The notes below the pieces were generated by a model that saw nothing but the letters and a program-made list of their open reading frames with translations, did not search any database and was not told the origin of the DNA. A program made the translations under genes and the position numbers. From positions 248,001 to 312,000 of the forward strand of contig JAEZMV010000028.1 in NCBI GenBank assembly GCA_023414875.1: a stretch of DNA of 64,000 nt, given 5' to 3'. Positions 1-8,113 of this stretch are shown here, one piece after another; within the stretch, counting starts at the first letter, position 1, and each line of letters opens with the position of its first letter. The DNA comes from Bacillota bacterium (lineage in GTDB: Bacteria; Bacillota; Clostridia; Lachnospirales; Lachnospiraceae).

Positions 1-230
1 GAGATGTATCTAACGTGGTATTTACCAATGGGGCAATAGCCAGACAAAGCGGTGAAGTATATATTTATTATGCATCCTCTGATACGAGACTGCATGTTGC
101 AGCAACCACTATAGAGCGATTAATCGATTATACCTTCCAGACTCCGGCTGATCCGATGCGCTCTGTAGATAGTGTTCAGCAAAGATGTGAGATGATTCGT
201 AAGAACCTAGAACTGTTAAATAAGAATTAG
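1..230 (+). CDS. GH130 glycoside phosphorylase, C-terminal fragment (cut by window edge)
   Basis: The reading frame is open from base 3 (GAT GTA TCT AAC) and ends at the TAG before position 230, so only about 75 C-terminal residues are present. The segment VFTNGAIARQSGEVYIYYAS followed by a TTIERLIDY-like helix is typical of the last beta-propeller blade of GH130 mannoside phosphorylases, which cleave beta-mannosides with phosphate. A second GH130 gene lies about 1.2 kb downstream with a LacI regulator between them, so this is probably the end of a mannoside-utilisation operon. Substrate preference cannot be read from this fragment. Confidence 0.8.
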   Translation, partial: DVSNVVFTNGAIARQSGEVYIYYASSDTRLHVAATTIERLIDYTFQTPADPMRSVDSVQQRCEMIRKNLELLNKN

Positions 231-321
231 TGAAGTATTTAGATTTAAGTTGATGGGGCTTATTGATTTCATTGCTGATTAGATATAGAAACCTATGTAA
301 GTGTAGAAGGAGATAGCATTT

Positions 322-1353
322 ATGAAGAAGGTAACGATCCAGGATGTTGCAAAGGAGTTGAACTTGTCCAGAAATACGGTTGCGAAAGCTTTGAATAACA
401 GTGACACGGTTTCCTATGAAACAAGATATGTAGTAATCGAAAAAGCATATGAGATGGGCTATTCTAAGTTATCTCCCGTGGTATTAAATGAGTTTAAGCT
501 TCGCAATAAACTTGATGACACCAAAACCATTGTTGTATTGGCCAGAAGAGAAATATCTGTATTCTGGAACAGTATTATAGTTGGGATATCCGATGAATTA
601 AATAAATATGGCTGTAAACTTCAATTTAACTTTATTAGTGAGCAGGACGAAAAGAACCTTACAATTCCATTGGATTTTCAGACTGAAATCAGTGGGATTA
701 TTATATTAAGTGTGTTTTCCAAAGAATACATTGATCAGATTATGAAGTATAATACGCCGGTGGTATTCCTTGATGCTCCCAATCAGATAGAAGCAAGCTC
801 CCAGTACGGAGATGTAATTCTATGCGAAGGAAAAAACAGTATTAGAAAAATCACTAATAACCTGATATCACAAGGGTTGACAAAGATAGGCTTTATTGGT
901 GATATTACATACTGTAGGACAATCAATGATAGGTACCAAGGATACTTAAGTGCTTTAGGTAGTGCAGGGCTGGCGAAGGATGATTCCATTATTGCTACTT
1001 ATCATCCGGCGAATAGGTTCTATAAGGCAGAGGAGGTAGAAAAAGCACTAAACAACTTTTCCTATATGCCGGAGGCTATTGTATGTGCAAATGATGATAT
1101 TGCGTTAGATGTCATCCGGTACATCCGAAGTAGAGGCATGGCTGTACCCAAGGATGTAGCAGTTACAGGATATGATAACGTGGAAGGAATGGCTCAGGTT
1201 GAACCATTTTTAACAACGGTTCGTGTCGGGAATCAGAGACTTGGAAGAAGGCTAGTGCAGCAGCTTATGTGGAGAATTAAGAATCCCACCTTTCCCAAAG
1301 AGGTAATCATAATTGAAGTGGAAGTGATTTTCCGGCAATCCTCTAATAAATGA
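322..1353 (+). CDS. LacI-family transcriptional regulator
   Basis: 343 residues, preceded by an AGAAGGAGA ribosome site. An N-terminal LacI helix-turn-helix (TIQDVAKELNLSRNTVAKAL, about residues 4-23) is followed by a periplasmic-binding-protein-like effector domain (about residues 65-340; ICANDDIALDVIRYIRSRG and VTGYDNVEGM are typical of its second lobe). The protein should bind an operator as a dimer and release it on binding a sugar. Flanked by two GH130 genes on the same strand, it most likely controls mannoside or oligomannoside use. The effector is not identifiable from sequence. Confidence 0.9.
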   Translation: MKKVTIQDVAKELNLSRNTVAKALNNSDTVSYETRYVVIEKAYEMGYSKLSPVVLNEFKLRNKLDDTKTIVVLARREISVFWNSIIVGISDELNKYGCKLQFNFISEQDEKNLTIPLDFQTEISGIIILSVFSKEYIDQIMKYNTPVVFLDAPNQIEASSQYGDVILCEGKNSIRKITNNLISQGLTKIGFIGDITYCRTINDRYQGYLSALGSAGLAKDDSIIATYHPANRFYKAEEVEKALNNFSYMPEAIVCANDDIALDVIRYIRSRGMAVPKDVAVTGYDNVEGMAQVEPFLTTVRVGNQRLGRRLVQQLMWRIKNPTFPKEVIIIEVEVIFRQSSNK

Positions 1354-1464
1354 TACCGGTAAATCAATTATTTGAGATTATGCTACGGAGAATAATAATT
1401 ATTAAAGGAGAAAGAGTGAAAGATAATCACTTGAGCCGCCGTTGGCGGCGGAATGGAGAAAATT

Positions 1465-2484
1465 ATGTCTGGAGTAAAAATGTTAACGAATCAGTTACCC
1501 AACATCCCATGGCAGGACAGACCTGCAAATGCAGTAGGGCCAGTGTGGAGATATAGTGAAAATCCGATTATAGATAGGAACCCTCTTCCGGGTGTTGCCC
1601 GTATCTTTAATAGCGCAGTTGTTCCCTATAAAGGAGAATTCATTGGCGTATTTAGGGCGGAACAGACGGACGGAGTGCCACATTTATACATGGGCTACAG
1701 TAAGGATGCGATCCATTGGACCTATGAACAGGAGCAGATACCGTTTGTGAACGAAAAGGGTGAGCCCTTCCTGCCACGTTATGCTTATGATCCTCGTCTG
1801 ATTAAAGTAGAAGATACTTATTATATTATCTGGTGTACCGATTTTTATGGTGCTGCTCTTGGATTAGCAAAGACAACAGATTTTAAAAAATTTGTCAGAC
1901 TAGAGAATCCGTTCCTTCCTTTTAATAGAAACGGAGTTCTATTCCCCAGAAAGATAAATAATAATTTTATGTTGCTATCTCGACCGAGTGACAGCGGTCA
2001 CACCCCATTCGGAGACATTTTCTTAAGTGAAAGCCCGGATCTGATATATTGGGGTAAACATAAACATGTCATGAGCAAGGGACAACAGTGGTGGCAAACT
2101 CTAAAAATCGGTGGTGGAGCAGCACCGATTGAAACTAGTGAGGGTTGGCTTTTGTTCTATCATGGCGTTACCGGCACCTGCAATGGTTATGTATATAGTA
2201 TGGGAGCATGTATCCTTGACATCGATAATCCTTCGATCGTGAAGTATAGATGTAATAATTTTGTTCTTACTCCCGAGGCTTGGTATGAGGAGAGAGGTTT
2301 TGTTCCTAATGTGGTTTTCCCCTGCGCAGCACTTGCGGATTCGGTGACCGGACGTATTGCTATTTATTATGGAGCTGCAGACAGTTATGTAGGACTTGCA
2401 TTTACTACCGTAGATGAAATTGTTGACTATATTAAAGAAAATGATGGTGCAACAACCGACGATAAAAGTATTGGTATCATGTAA
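1465..2484 (+). CDS. GH130 glycoside phosphorylase/hydrolase
   Basis: About 339 residues. The ATG at 1465 (MSGVKML) has GGAG six bases upstream; an in-frame ATG at 1453 lacks a ribosome site. The protein is a five-bladed beta-propeller of family GH130: NPIIDRNPLPGVARIFNSAV near the start, then FRAEQTDGVPHLYMGYS, AYDPRLIKVEDTYYIIWCTD and GCAADSVTG-like blade ends. Family members phosphorolyse beta-1,4- or beta-1,2-mannosides to mannose-1-phosphate in the cytoplasm, and a few are hydrolases. It follows the LacI gene by about 110 bp. No signal peptide is seen. The linkage specificity cannot be decided here. Confidence 0.88.
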   Translation: MSGVKMLTNQLPNIPWQDRPANAVGPVWRYSENPIIDRNPLPGVARIFNSAVVPYKGEFIGVFRAEQTDGVPHLYMGYSKDAIHWTYEQEQIPFVNEKGEPFLPRYAYDPRLIKVEDTYYIIWCTDFYGAALGLAKTTDFKKFVRLENPFLPFNRNGVLFPRKINNNFMLLSRPSDSGHTPFGDIFLSESPDLIYWGKHKHVMSKGQQWWQTLKIGGGAAPIETSEGWLLFYHGVTGTCNGYVYSMGACILDIDNPSIVKYRCNNFVLTPEAWYEERGFVPNVVFPCAALADSVTGRIAIYYGAADSYVGLAFTTVDEIVDYIKENDGATTDDKSIGIM

Positions 2485-2518
2485 GAGAAGACAGGATTAC
2501 CTTTCAAAGCATAAAATT

Positions 2519-2599
2519 AGAGTATCCTAACTTTCATTATAGCTAAGGGATTTACCGTGTTGGTAAAAACCTGCTTTATGGAAAGGAGGATACTCTTTT
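2519..2599 (+). terminator. Rho-independent terminator after GH130 gene
   Basis: AGAGTATCCT (2519-2528) pairs with AGGATACTCT (2587-2596) followed by TTT. An inner TTACC/GGTAA hairpin lies in the loop. It sits between the GH130 gene and the convergent chemoreceptor gene. Confidence 0.6.
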
Positions 2600-2625
2600 G
2601 GATTTTCTTAAGTTAAATTCATCGG

Positions 2626-4761
2626 TTAGCTAACGCTTCGGATATCAATTACCTCTGTTCTGGTATAGGTAATATCCTCCGGTACTTCATTAGCAACAAG
2701 ATAATTATACAGATAAATGATAGGGTCATGTCCCTGGCCAAAGGGGTCCTGTCCCATAGCTGTATGTACAAGCCCTTTCTTAATTAGTTCAACGATTTCA
2801 TCATCATAATCAAAGCAGAATACCTTGACTTGACCGGTTCGGCCGGCTTCTTCTATCGCTTTTGAAGCCGAGGGAGCTCCGCTGCTGATAATAACGATAC
2901 CCTTGAGATTTGGGTAGGAGTTTAAAAGTTCCTTGGTCTTTTTATATACTGCTTCCTCGGATCTGATCTTATCCACTTCTGCGACAACACGAACACTGCG
3001 ATGCCTAGAGAGTACAGCTACCAGATTATCCCGTCTAATGTGGCAGATAGAAGTAGTAATATCTCCTACAAAGATAACTATTTCACCTTCATCGCCGATT
3101 CCCTTTGCGATTAATTCACCTGCCAGCTTACTTGCAGCGGGAATATCAGGGCCAAAATATGAAAGCCTTTGGGTTCCTGGTGCAAAATCGCAATTAAATG
3201 CCATGACAGGGATATTTTTACGATTTGCTTTTTCAACACATTTCTCAATATCCTGGACAAAGCCGGGTAAGATGAGACCATCACACCCTTCTTCGATACG
3301 TTCATTCAGTACCGTATTAAAGGTATGATCCACCTTATCAAAGCCGATATATTCTACTTCTACATTTTTACCCTTTAATTCATTCTGTGCATATAATGCG
3401 CCTTGTTGTACAGATTTCCAGAAGGGATGATCCAGTGGACACATCATAATAAGTTTCAAATGTTTAGAACTTGACTGATTAACCGGTGAAATTGAGGTTT
3501 TATAACGCTTAAGTAAACTCTCGATGCTTGACAGCATGTTTTTAAGAGATAAAGCCTGATTATTAATTTCTTCGTTTTCTGCAAGTTCTTCCTCAGTTAC
3601 AGCTGCTACATCCTGTGTAATACACGAAATCTCATTGGAGGCATCATGTAACCAAGCACCTTGTTTACCGATGGTTTTCGTATTTTCGCTAATCATGCGG
3701 GATTCTTCATATACCTTTTTCATATCAGCATTTAATATATTTGCATTATTATTAATGGTATAGAAGGACTCCTTTACAGACCCGAATATCTTCTTGCTTA
3801 AATCAAAGCTATCAGATACATTACTGATACTTTCACTGACCTTAGCATTACTGTTCATAATATCGTTTAGCAAATTGTTTATTTGCCCTATACTGTCTCT
3901 TGTGGCAGCGGATAATTTGTTCATTTCCTGAGCTACAACTACGAAGCCCTTTCCGGCTTCACCTGCTCTTGCTGCTTCAACTGAGGAATTTAAAGAAAGA
4001 AGCTTTAGCTGTTCGGTTATAGAAATAATCAAACCACCAACCTGATCAATCTCCTGAAGATGGGAGTTTAGGGTCTCAATAAAGATTGAGGTGTCATTTA
4101 AATTAGTTGAGATTACATCCATCTGTTCATTGTATTTATCCAGATTTTCCGAACCACTTGTTGATATTTTAACAGTATTCTCTACAAATTCTTCAATATT
4201 TGCTAACGTTGCAGTAATACGATTCGTCCGTTCACTTACCTCTTGGATACTTTCAAGGGTTTCTTTCGCTATCTTTAGCTGATCCTGAGCTTTTTCCGCT
4301 ACCGTAGCCATATTAGCGGCAATCTGCTCGTTCCCCTTATAACTCATACTTAAGCTTTTCGTAACTTTATCTACGGCATCCGATAAAACAATAACGTTAC
4401 TTTTTGTGGTTTCGATAAAGCTTAACAGATTTCGTTTCATATCATTAAAGGCTAGGGCGAGGGTTTCAAGACCCTTCATTTTATCCGCCATGATATCACT
4501 AATATTTAGCTTACCCTGAGAAAGAAGGTTAGCATTATCATCAATTGATTTCACTGCTAGAAAGAAGCGATTCATCATAAGCATTTGTATAACCAGTAAT
4601 AGAATTACTAGGATAAGACAAGTAGGTAGTATACGCAGGATGAAATCTTTATTGAAATAATTCAAAAACAATAGCACAACTAAGATTACGATTACAAGTA
4701 ATATAAAGAGTGAACGCATAATAATACGATTATCACTCTTTTTAGTCTGATGTTCAGACAT
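2626..4761 (-). CDS. Methyl-accepting chemotaxis protein with C-terminal sugar-binding (peripla_BP) domain
   Basis: 711 residues. Two hydrophobic segments (about 17-34 and 41-62) are separated by only a few residues, so there is no extracellular sensor domain. A HAMP-like helix follows, then a long MCP coiled coil whose conserved tip reads SVEAARAGEAGKGFVVVAQE (about residues 255-275). From about residue 435 the chain continues into a complete periplasmic-binding-protein fold of the ribose/LacI type (LKLIMMCPLDHPFWKSVQQG; GCDGLILPG; IVIFVGD). By the membrane topology this domain should be cytoplasmic, so it may sense an imported sugar. The gene is convergent with the GH130 locus. The domain order is unusual. 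Confidence 0.88.
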   Translation of the reverse strand: MSEHQTKKSDNRIIMRSLFILLVIVILVVLLFLNYFNKDFILRILPTCLILVILLLVIQMLMMNRFFLAVKSIDDNANLLSQGKLNISDIMADKMKGLETLALAFNDMKRNLLSFIETTKSNVIVLSDAVDKVTKSLSMSYKGNEQIAANMATVAEKAQDQLKIAKETLESIQEVSERTNRITATLANIEEFVENTVKISTSGSENLDKYNEQMDVISTNLNDTSIFIETLNSHLQEIDQVGGLIISITEQLKLLSLNSSVEAARAGEAGKGFVVVAQEMNKLSAATRDSIGQINNLLNDIMNSNAKVSESISNVSDSFDLSKKIFGSVKESFYTINNNANILNADMKKVYEESRMISENTKTIGKQGAWLHDASNEISCITQDVAAVTEEELAENEEINNQALSLKNMLSSIESLLKRYKTSISPVNQSSSKHLKLIMMCPLDHPFWKSVQQGALYAQNELKGKNVEVEYIGFDKVDHTFNTVLNERIEEGCDGLILPGFVQDIEKCVEKANRKNIPVMAFNCDFAPGTQRLSYFGPDIPAASKLAGELIAKGIGDEGEIVIFVGDITTSICHIRRDNLVAVLSRHRSVRVVAEVDKIRSEEAVYKKTKELLNSYPNLKGIVIISSGAPSASKAIEEAGRTGQVKVFCFDYDDEIVELIKKGLVHTAMGQDPFGQGHDPIIYLYNYLVANEVPEDITYTRTEVIDIRSVS

Positions 4762-4999
4762 GAAAATACCCCCCCATTTTATTTATGTTTGGTCATGAAT
4801 ATTCAGCGTAGTCGCAATTCAGAAGTGAGTTCTGTTTCCGAATACATAATATGTTATATACTTACTAATTTTATCATTTGACGTCACAGAATACAACGAT
4901 TTTTATATTAAAATACAAAAAAGTATAAAAATGGCATTCTAATATTTGACAAAAATAATCAAATATAGAATACCATTAATAATATCAATATTATAAAGA

Positions 5000-5386
5000 C
5001 TAATCTACAATATCATAAGGCCAATCAATAATACCACCAAAGTCATACACTGATGTGTATCCAAGTTCACTCAAAGTCTTTGCTGCTAGGGCACTCCTTC
5101 TTCCGCTGCGGCAATAAATTAATATGGTAGCCTTCTTGTCCTCCAGAAGCAGCTCAGCTTTCTCCTCAACATCATAATCCGGTAGCAAAATGGCCCCCTC
5201 TATGTGTCCAGCCTCATACTCTTCCAATGTCCTGACATCCAGTAAGATAATATCCTTTGTTTCTTCCAGCATTTTTTTGGCCTCCCTGGCACTGATTTTT
5301 TCTGGAGAAGAAGCATCAGACGTAGAACAGCCAGCAAATAAGAACATACTTATAATAAAAAGGGATAATAATAATTTTATTTTCAT
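5000..5386 (-). CDS. Rhodanese-domain lipoprotein
   Basis: 128 residues. A lipoprotein signal peptide ends in FLFAGC (Cys19), so the protein is probably anchored on the outer face of the membrane. A single rhodanese domain follows (about 30-126) with the active-site loop CRSGRRSA carrying the catalytic Cys, and the LLDVRTLEEYEAGHIEGAI motif. Rhodanese domains carry persulfide sulfur. The in vivo donor and acceptor are unknown. It is monocistronic, with GGAGGAATTTCTC upstream of ATG on the minus strand. Confidence 0.88.
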   Translation of the reverse strand: MKIKLLLSLFIISMFLFAGCSTSDASSPEKISAREAKKMLEETKDIILLDVRTLEEYEAGHIEGAILLPDYDVEEKAELLLEDKKATILIYCRSGRRSALAAKTLSELGYTSVYDFGGIIDWPYDIVD

Positions 5387-5703
5387 AGAGAAATTCCTCC
5401 ATATATTTCGTTTGCTAACGTTACTAAATCGCTAACCATGACGGAACATGCAAGTATTATAATTAAAAGCAAGAAGTTTAACAAGTAAAATTGAAAAACC
5501 TCCTGGTGATTAGTAAGGTAATCTTACCATAAAGCAAAAAGTTCTTCTGTAATATTATCACCAAAAGGATATCTGTTATAAAACTAAATGGTATATTATT
5601 CATATTTGATTGATATAAATTATTATAGCATAGGTAAATCGCATGATGGATCTATGTATACCCAGAAATGGTACATGTCTTAGTATATGAGAAAGGTGTT
5701 TAC
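5387..5703. other. Intergenic stretch with a nested inverted repeat
   Basis: No gene is seen between the divergent rhodanese and 5704 genes. TGGTGAT (5504-5510) pairs with ATCACCA (5557-5563), and inside it GTAAG (5513-5517) pairs with CTTAC (5523-5527), a possible small structured transcript or leader. No known riboswitch consensus was recognised. Confidence 0.3.
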
Positions 5704-5955
5704 ATGGACGAATTTGAATTAAGAAGAATGATATATGATTATATCAAGGAGATATGTCATTTCAGTCAGATGCAGGTTTTTTCCACATCCTCCTATCAAA
5801 AGAATTATTTTCAATTACAAATCGATGAGGCAATCAGTGGATTGATCAATATGGTATTTACATACAAAATAGAGGGTATCGAACCTCAGACTGAGAGTGA
5901 TAATGTTGTTAGAATAGGAGTATTGAATAGTAGTATAGCCTCGCCCGAGCCTTAA
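5704..5955 (+). CDS. Small hypothetical protein
   Basis: 83 residues from the ATG at 5704 (MDEFELRRMIYDYIKEICH), which has GAAAGGTG just upstream; an upstream in-frame ATG at 5668 is less likely. The protein is acidic, mostly helical at the N-terminus, and has no membrane segment or signal peptide. I do not recognise the family. Its stop codon lies in the loop of a strong GC-rich hairpin. Confidence 0.55.
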   Translation: MDEFELRRMIYDYIKEICHFSQMQVFSTSSYQKNYFQLQIDEAISGLINMVFTYKIEGIEPQTESDNVVRIGVLNSSIASPEP

Positions 5956-5972
5956 CTCTCGGGCGAGTTCTA
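5940..5972. terminator. GC-rich hairpin, probable terminator
   Basis: Perfect 10-bp stem CTCGCCCGAG (5940-5949) / CTCGGGCGAG (5958-5967) with an 8-base loop that contains the TAA of the preceding gene. The T-tract on the right is weak (TTCTAT). It lies between convergent genes and may serve both strands. Confidence 0.6.
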
Positions 5973-5990
5973 TCATCTGTAATTTAATAG

Positions 5991-6380
5991 TTAAACTGCA
6001 TTATGGCAGAAGGCAGCAATTTTATCAATTGGAATATCACATACAGAGCCTACAGTACGTGAAGGTCCATGGCCGCTTCCTTTTTTTCCACAGCCCATAC
6101 CACCAAAGCCGTCGATACCTCTGCCCGGTCCGTTATCGAAATCTCCGCAGATGTTTTCTGCAAGAGGATTAGAAGGTGCGAGACCCTGCTCGGTAACTAA
6201 ACGTACAAAGCAAGGGTTAACTGTTAAGATTACTCCGGTAAAACCGCAGCCGGAAGCACCACCGCTGGTTGTAAATATGGTAACAGTTTCTCCTATGAAT
6301 TCGCAAATATGTCTAAGAAAACTATTTCCATGATCTCCGTTGCAATTAAAGCCGTTATTGCCTAAAAATGACATGTTCAT
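5991..6380 (-). CDS. Gly/Cys-rich small protein, paralogue of the next gene
   Basis: 129 residues, start supported by AAGGAGGAATGAAC upstream. A conserved core (about 22-65: FIGETVTIFTTSGGASGCGF, then VNPCFVRLV) and a conserved tail (SVCDIPIDKIAAFCHNAV) flank a variable Gly/Asp-rich insert. The core and tail look like a small beta-barrel, reminiscent of Sm-like or spore-coat-associated proteins, but this is only a pattern impression. The next gene is a close paralogue in tandem. No signal peptide. Confidence 0.65.
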   Translation of the reverse strand: MNMSFLGNNGFNCNGDHGNSFLRHICEFIGETVTIFTTSGGASGCGFTGVILTVNPCFVRLVTEQGLAPSNPLAENICGDFDNGPGRGIDGFGGMGCGKKGSGHGPSRTVGSVCDIPIDKIAAFCHNAV

Positions 6381-6525
6381 TCCTCCTTAAAAAAATTTAA
6401 TTGTTCTTATCGGCAACACTACCGATAAAATATCCCGTAATATATTATGAGCTTTTGGATGTTAATGTGACATTTTCCTATGTTTTATCTTATAATATTA
6501 CATAAAATATCCTGAAAGTACTTGA

Positions 6526-6837
6526 TTAAATAGCATTATGACAGAATGCAGCTATTCTATCGATCGGGATGTCGCAAACCGAGCCTACAGAATGGATGGG
6601 GTTCTTTTCATCACAATCTCTCCCATCTCTGCAATCCTTGCCACCGTAATTTCTTTCACCGCAAATTTCCTCGCTAAGGGGATTGGTCGGGGCAGTACCA
6701 AGACGGTTTACTAAAGTAACAAAGCAGGGATTTACACGTAATAACACTCCGGTAAACCCACAGCCTGAAGCACCGCCGCTGGTTGTAAAGATTGTAACGG
6801 TCTGGCCTATAAATCTACAAAGTTCTTCAAATGTCAT
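6526..6837 (-). CDS. Gly/Cys-rich small protein, paralogue
   Basis: About 103 residues from MTFEELCRFIGQT; the sequence AGGAGGAATTACT directly precedes this ATG, so the 12-residue upstream extension is not used. It shares with its neighbour the core FTTSGGASGCGFTGV, VNPCF, NPL.E.ICG and the C-terminal VGSVCDIPIDRIAAFCHNA. The insert is shorter and charged (Lys/Asp/Arg) rather than Gly-rich. Conserved Cys residues suggest metal binding or disulfide cross-linking, as in spore coat proteins. The function is unknown. Confidence 0.65.
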   Translation of the reverse strand: MTFEELCRFIGQTVTIFTTSGGASGCGFTGVLLRVNPCFVTLVNRLGTAPTNPLSEEICGERNYGGKDCRDGRDCDEKNPIHSVGSVCDIPIDRIAAFCHNAI

Positions 6838-6939
6838 AGTAATTCCTCCTATAAAATTAAGGTTAGATTTCACTCGAAATCCTACTATATCTTATGCAGA
6901 CGCAACTAAAATGCGACATATTATATAGTAAAGTGATAA

Positions 6940-7345
6940 ATTAAAACAAAAAAACTTATAATATCTGATTTTTATAAGATAAGATAAAAACAAAAAGACT
7001 ATTAATATCTGATTTTTAGAAGATAAGATGAATACAAAAAGACTTTCATATCTGATTTCTATAAGATAAGATGAAAACAAAAAGACTTTCATATCTGATG
7101 TTTAGAAGATAAGATAAAAACAAAAAGACTATTAATATCTGATTTTTATAAGATAAGATGAAAACAAAAAGACTATTAATATCTGATTTTTAGAAGATAA
7201 GATAAAAGCAAAAAGACTTAATATCTGATTTTTTAGAAGATAAGATAAAAATAAAAAGATTATTAATAACTGATTTTTATAAGATCAGATATATACAAAA
7301 GACTATTAATATCTGATTATATGAGATATGATAGAAACAAAAAGA
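6940..7345. repeat. AT-rich tandem repeat, about 44-bp period, nine copies
   Basis: Nine imperfect units. Each has ACAAAAAGACTATTA, then ATATCTGATTTTTATAAGAT, then AAGAT. ATATCTGAT-type landmarks recur at about 6961, 7005, 7048, 7091, 7135, 7179, 7221, 7265 and 7301. Within each unit TATCT and AGATA can pair as a short hairpin. Copies drift more toward the right end. No gene is credible here; the remaining bases up to 7557 hold nothing recognisable. Confidence 0.85.
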
Positions 7346-7557
7346 AGGAAAGTTAAAAAAGGATTTAATAAATAATTCATAGAATTCAGATTGTTTCAGA
7401 TATAAGGGATTTGTTAATTTAACCGAACAAAAGGTCGTACTCTTTACCACTCGATAAATAGACCTACAGATGAATTGTAATATCTGTTTGGAACTTTGAA
7501 TTTATAATAGTATATAAATAAAAGTCATTGTAATAATGAAATTAAAGCAGGATTTAA

Positions 7558-7983
7558 TTAACTGTCCATGTCCCTTTTACTGTAATAAAATAGTTGGAGA
7601 AACAAGTCTAGAAGATACTGAATTATGATTAATGCGACACTTAAGATTAGAGCCAGAGGATTAATGTTTAAGTTACTTAGAATAAGTGCATAAATACATA
7701 ACAGGAGCTGCATGATTTTACTAACAAGATATCCGGCTTTTTCCTTCGGATTTATGATTCCGTTTTTCGGTTTTAAAATTTTGAATTTTTTGATTTCCCG
7801 GTGTTCTATCAAGGATAATAAGGTGTTAATCAGATATCCGAGACCAAGAATAATCAAAGCACAAGCAAGACCTATGCACCAGGGAAAGAGGTATGGGTTA
7901 TGCCGCAAAGCAAAGTAAGAAAGTAGAAATAACCCAATGCCTGAGCTGATAATAAGTAAACATAGAATTCTTATTAGTTTCAT
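7558..7983 (-). CDS. Small integral membrane protein
   Basis: About 141 residues from the ATG of MKLIRILCLL, which has GGAG nine bases upstream; an in-frame extension to 8025 has no ribosome site. Four hydrophobic segments can be seen (about 3-22, 31-54, 87-104, 107-130), with a charged loop (EHREIKKFKILKPKNG) in the middle. I do not recognise the family. It lies alone downstream of the repeat array. Confidence 0.6.
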   Translation of the reverse strand: MKLIRILCLLIISSGIGLFLLSYFALRHNPYLFPWCIGLACALIILGLGYLINTLLSLIEHREIKKFKILKPKNGIINPKEKAGYLVSKIMQLLLCIYALILSNLNINPLALILSVALIIIQYLLDLFLQLFYYSKRDMDS

Positions 7984-8113
7984 AAATTCTCCAATCCTGT
8001 TATAATACATAATATTGCCAAACACTGAGATATAGAATATAGTAGAAACATATATTTGTTATGCATAAATGAAATGGTTAGTGTAATACATCATACATTG
8101 GGGTGGTAAGAGT

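Noticed and set aside
6940..7345. CRISPR array
   Set aside because: Units are contiguous 44-bp tandem copies with no unique spacers and no cas genes nearby.
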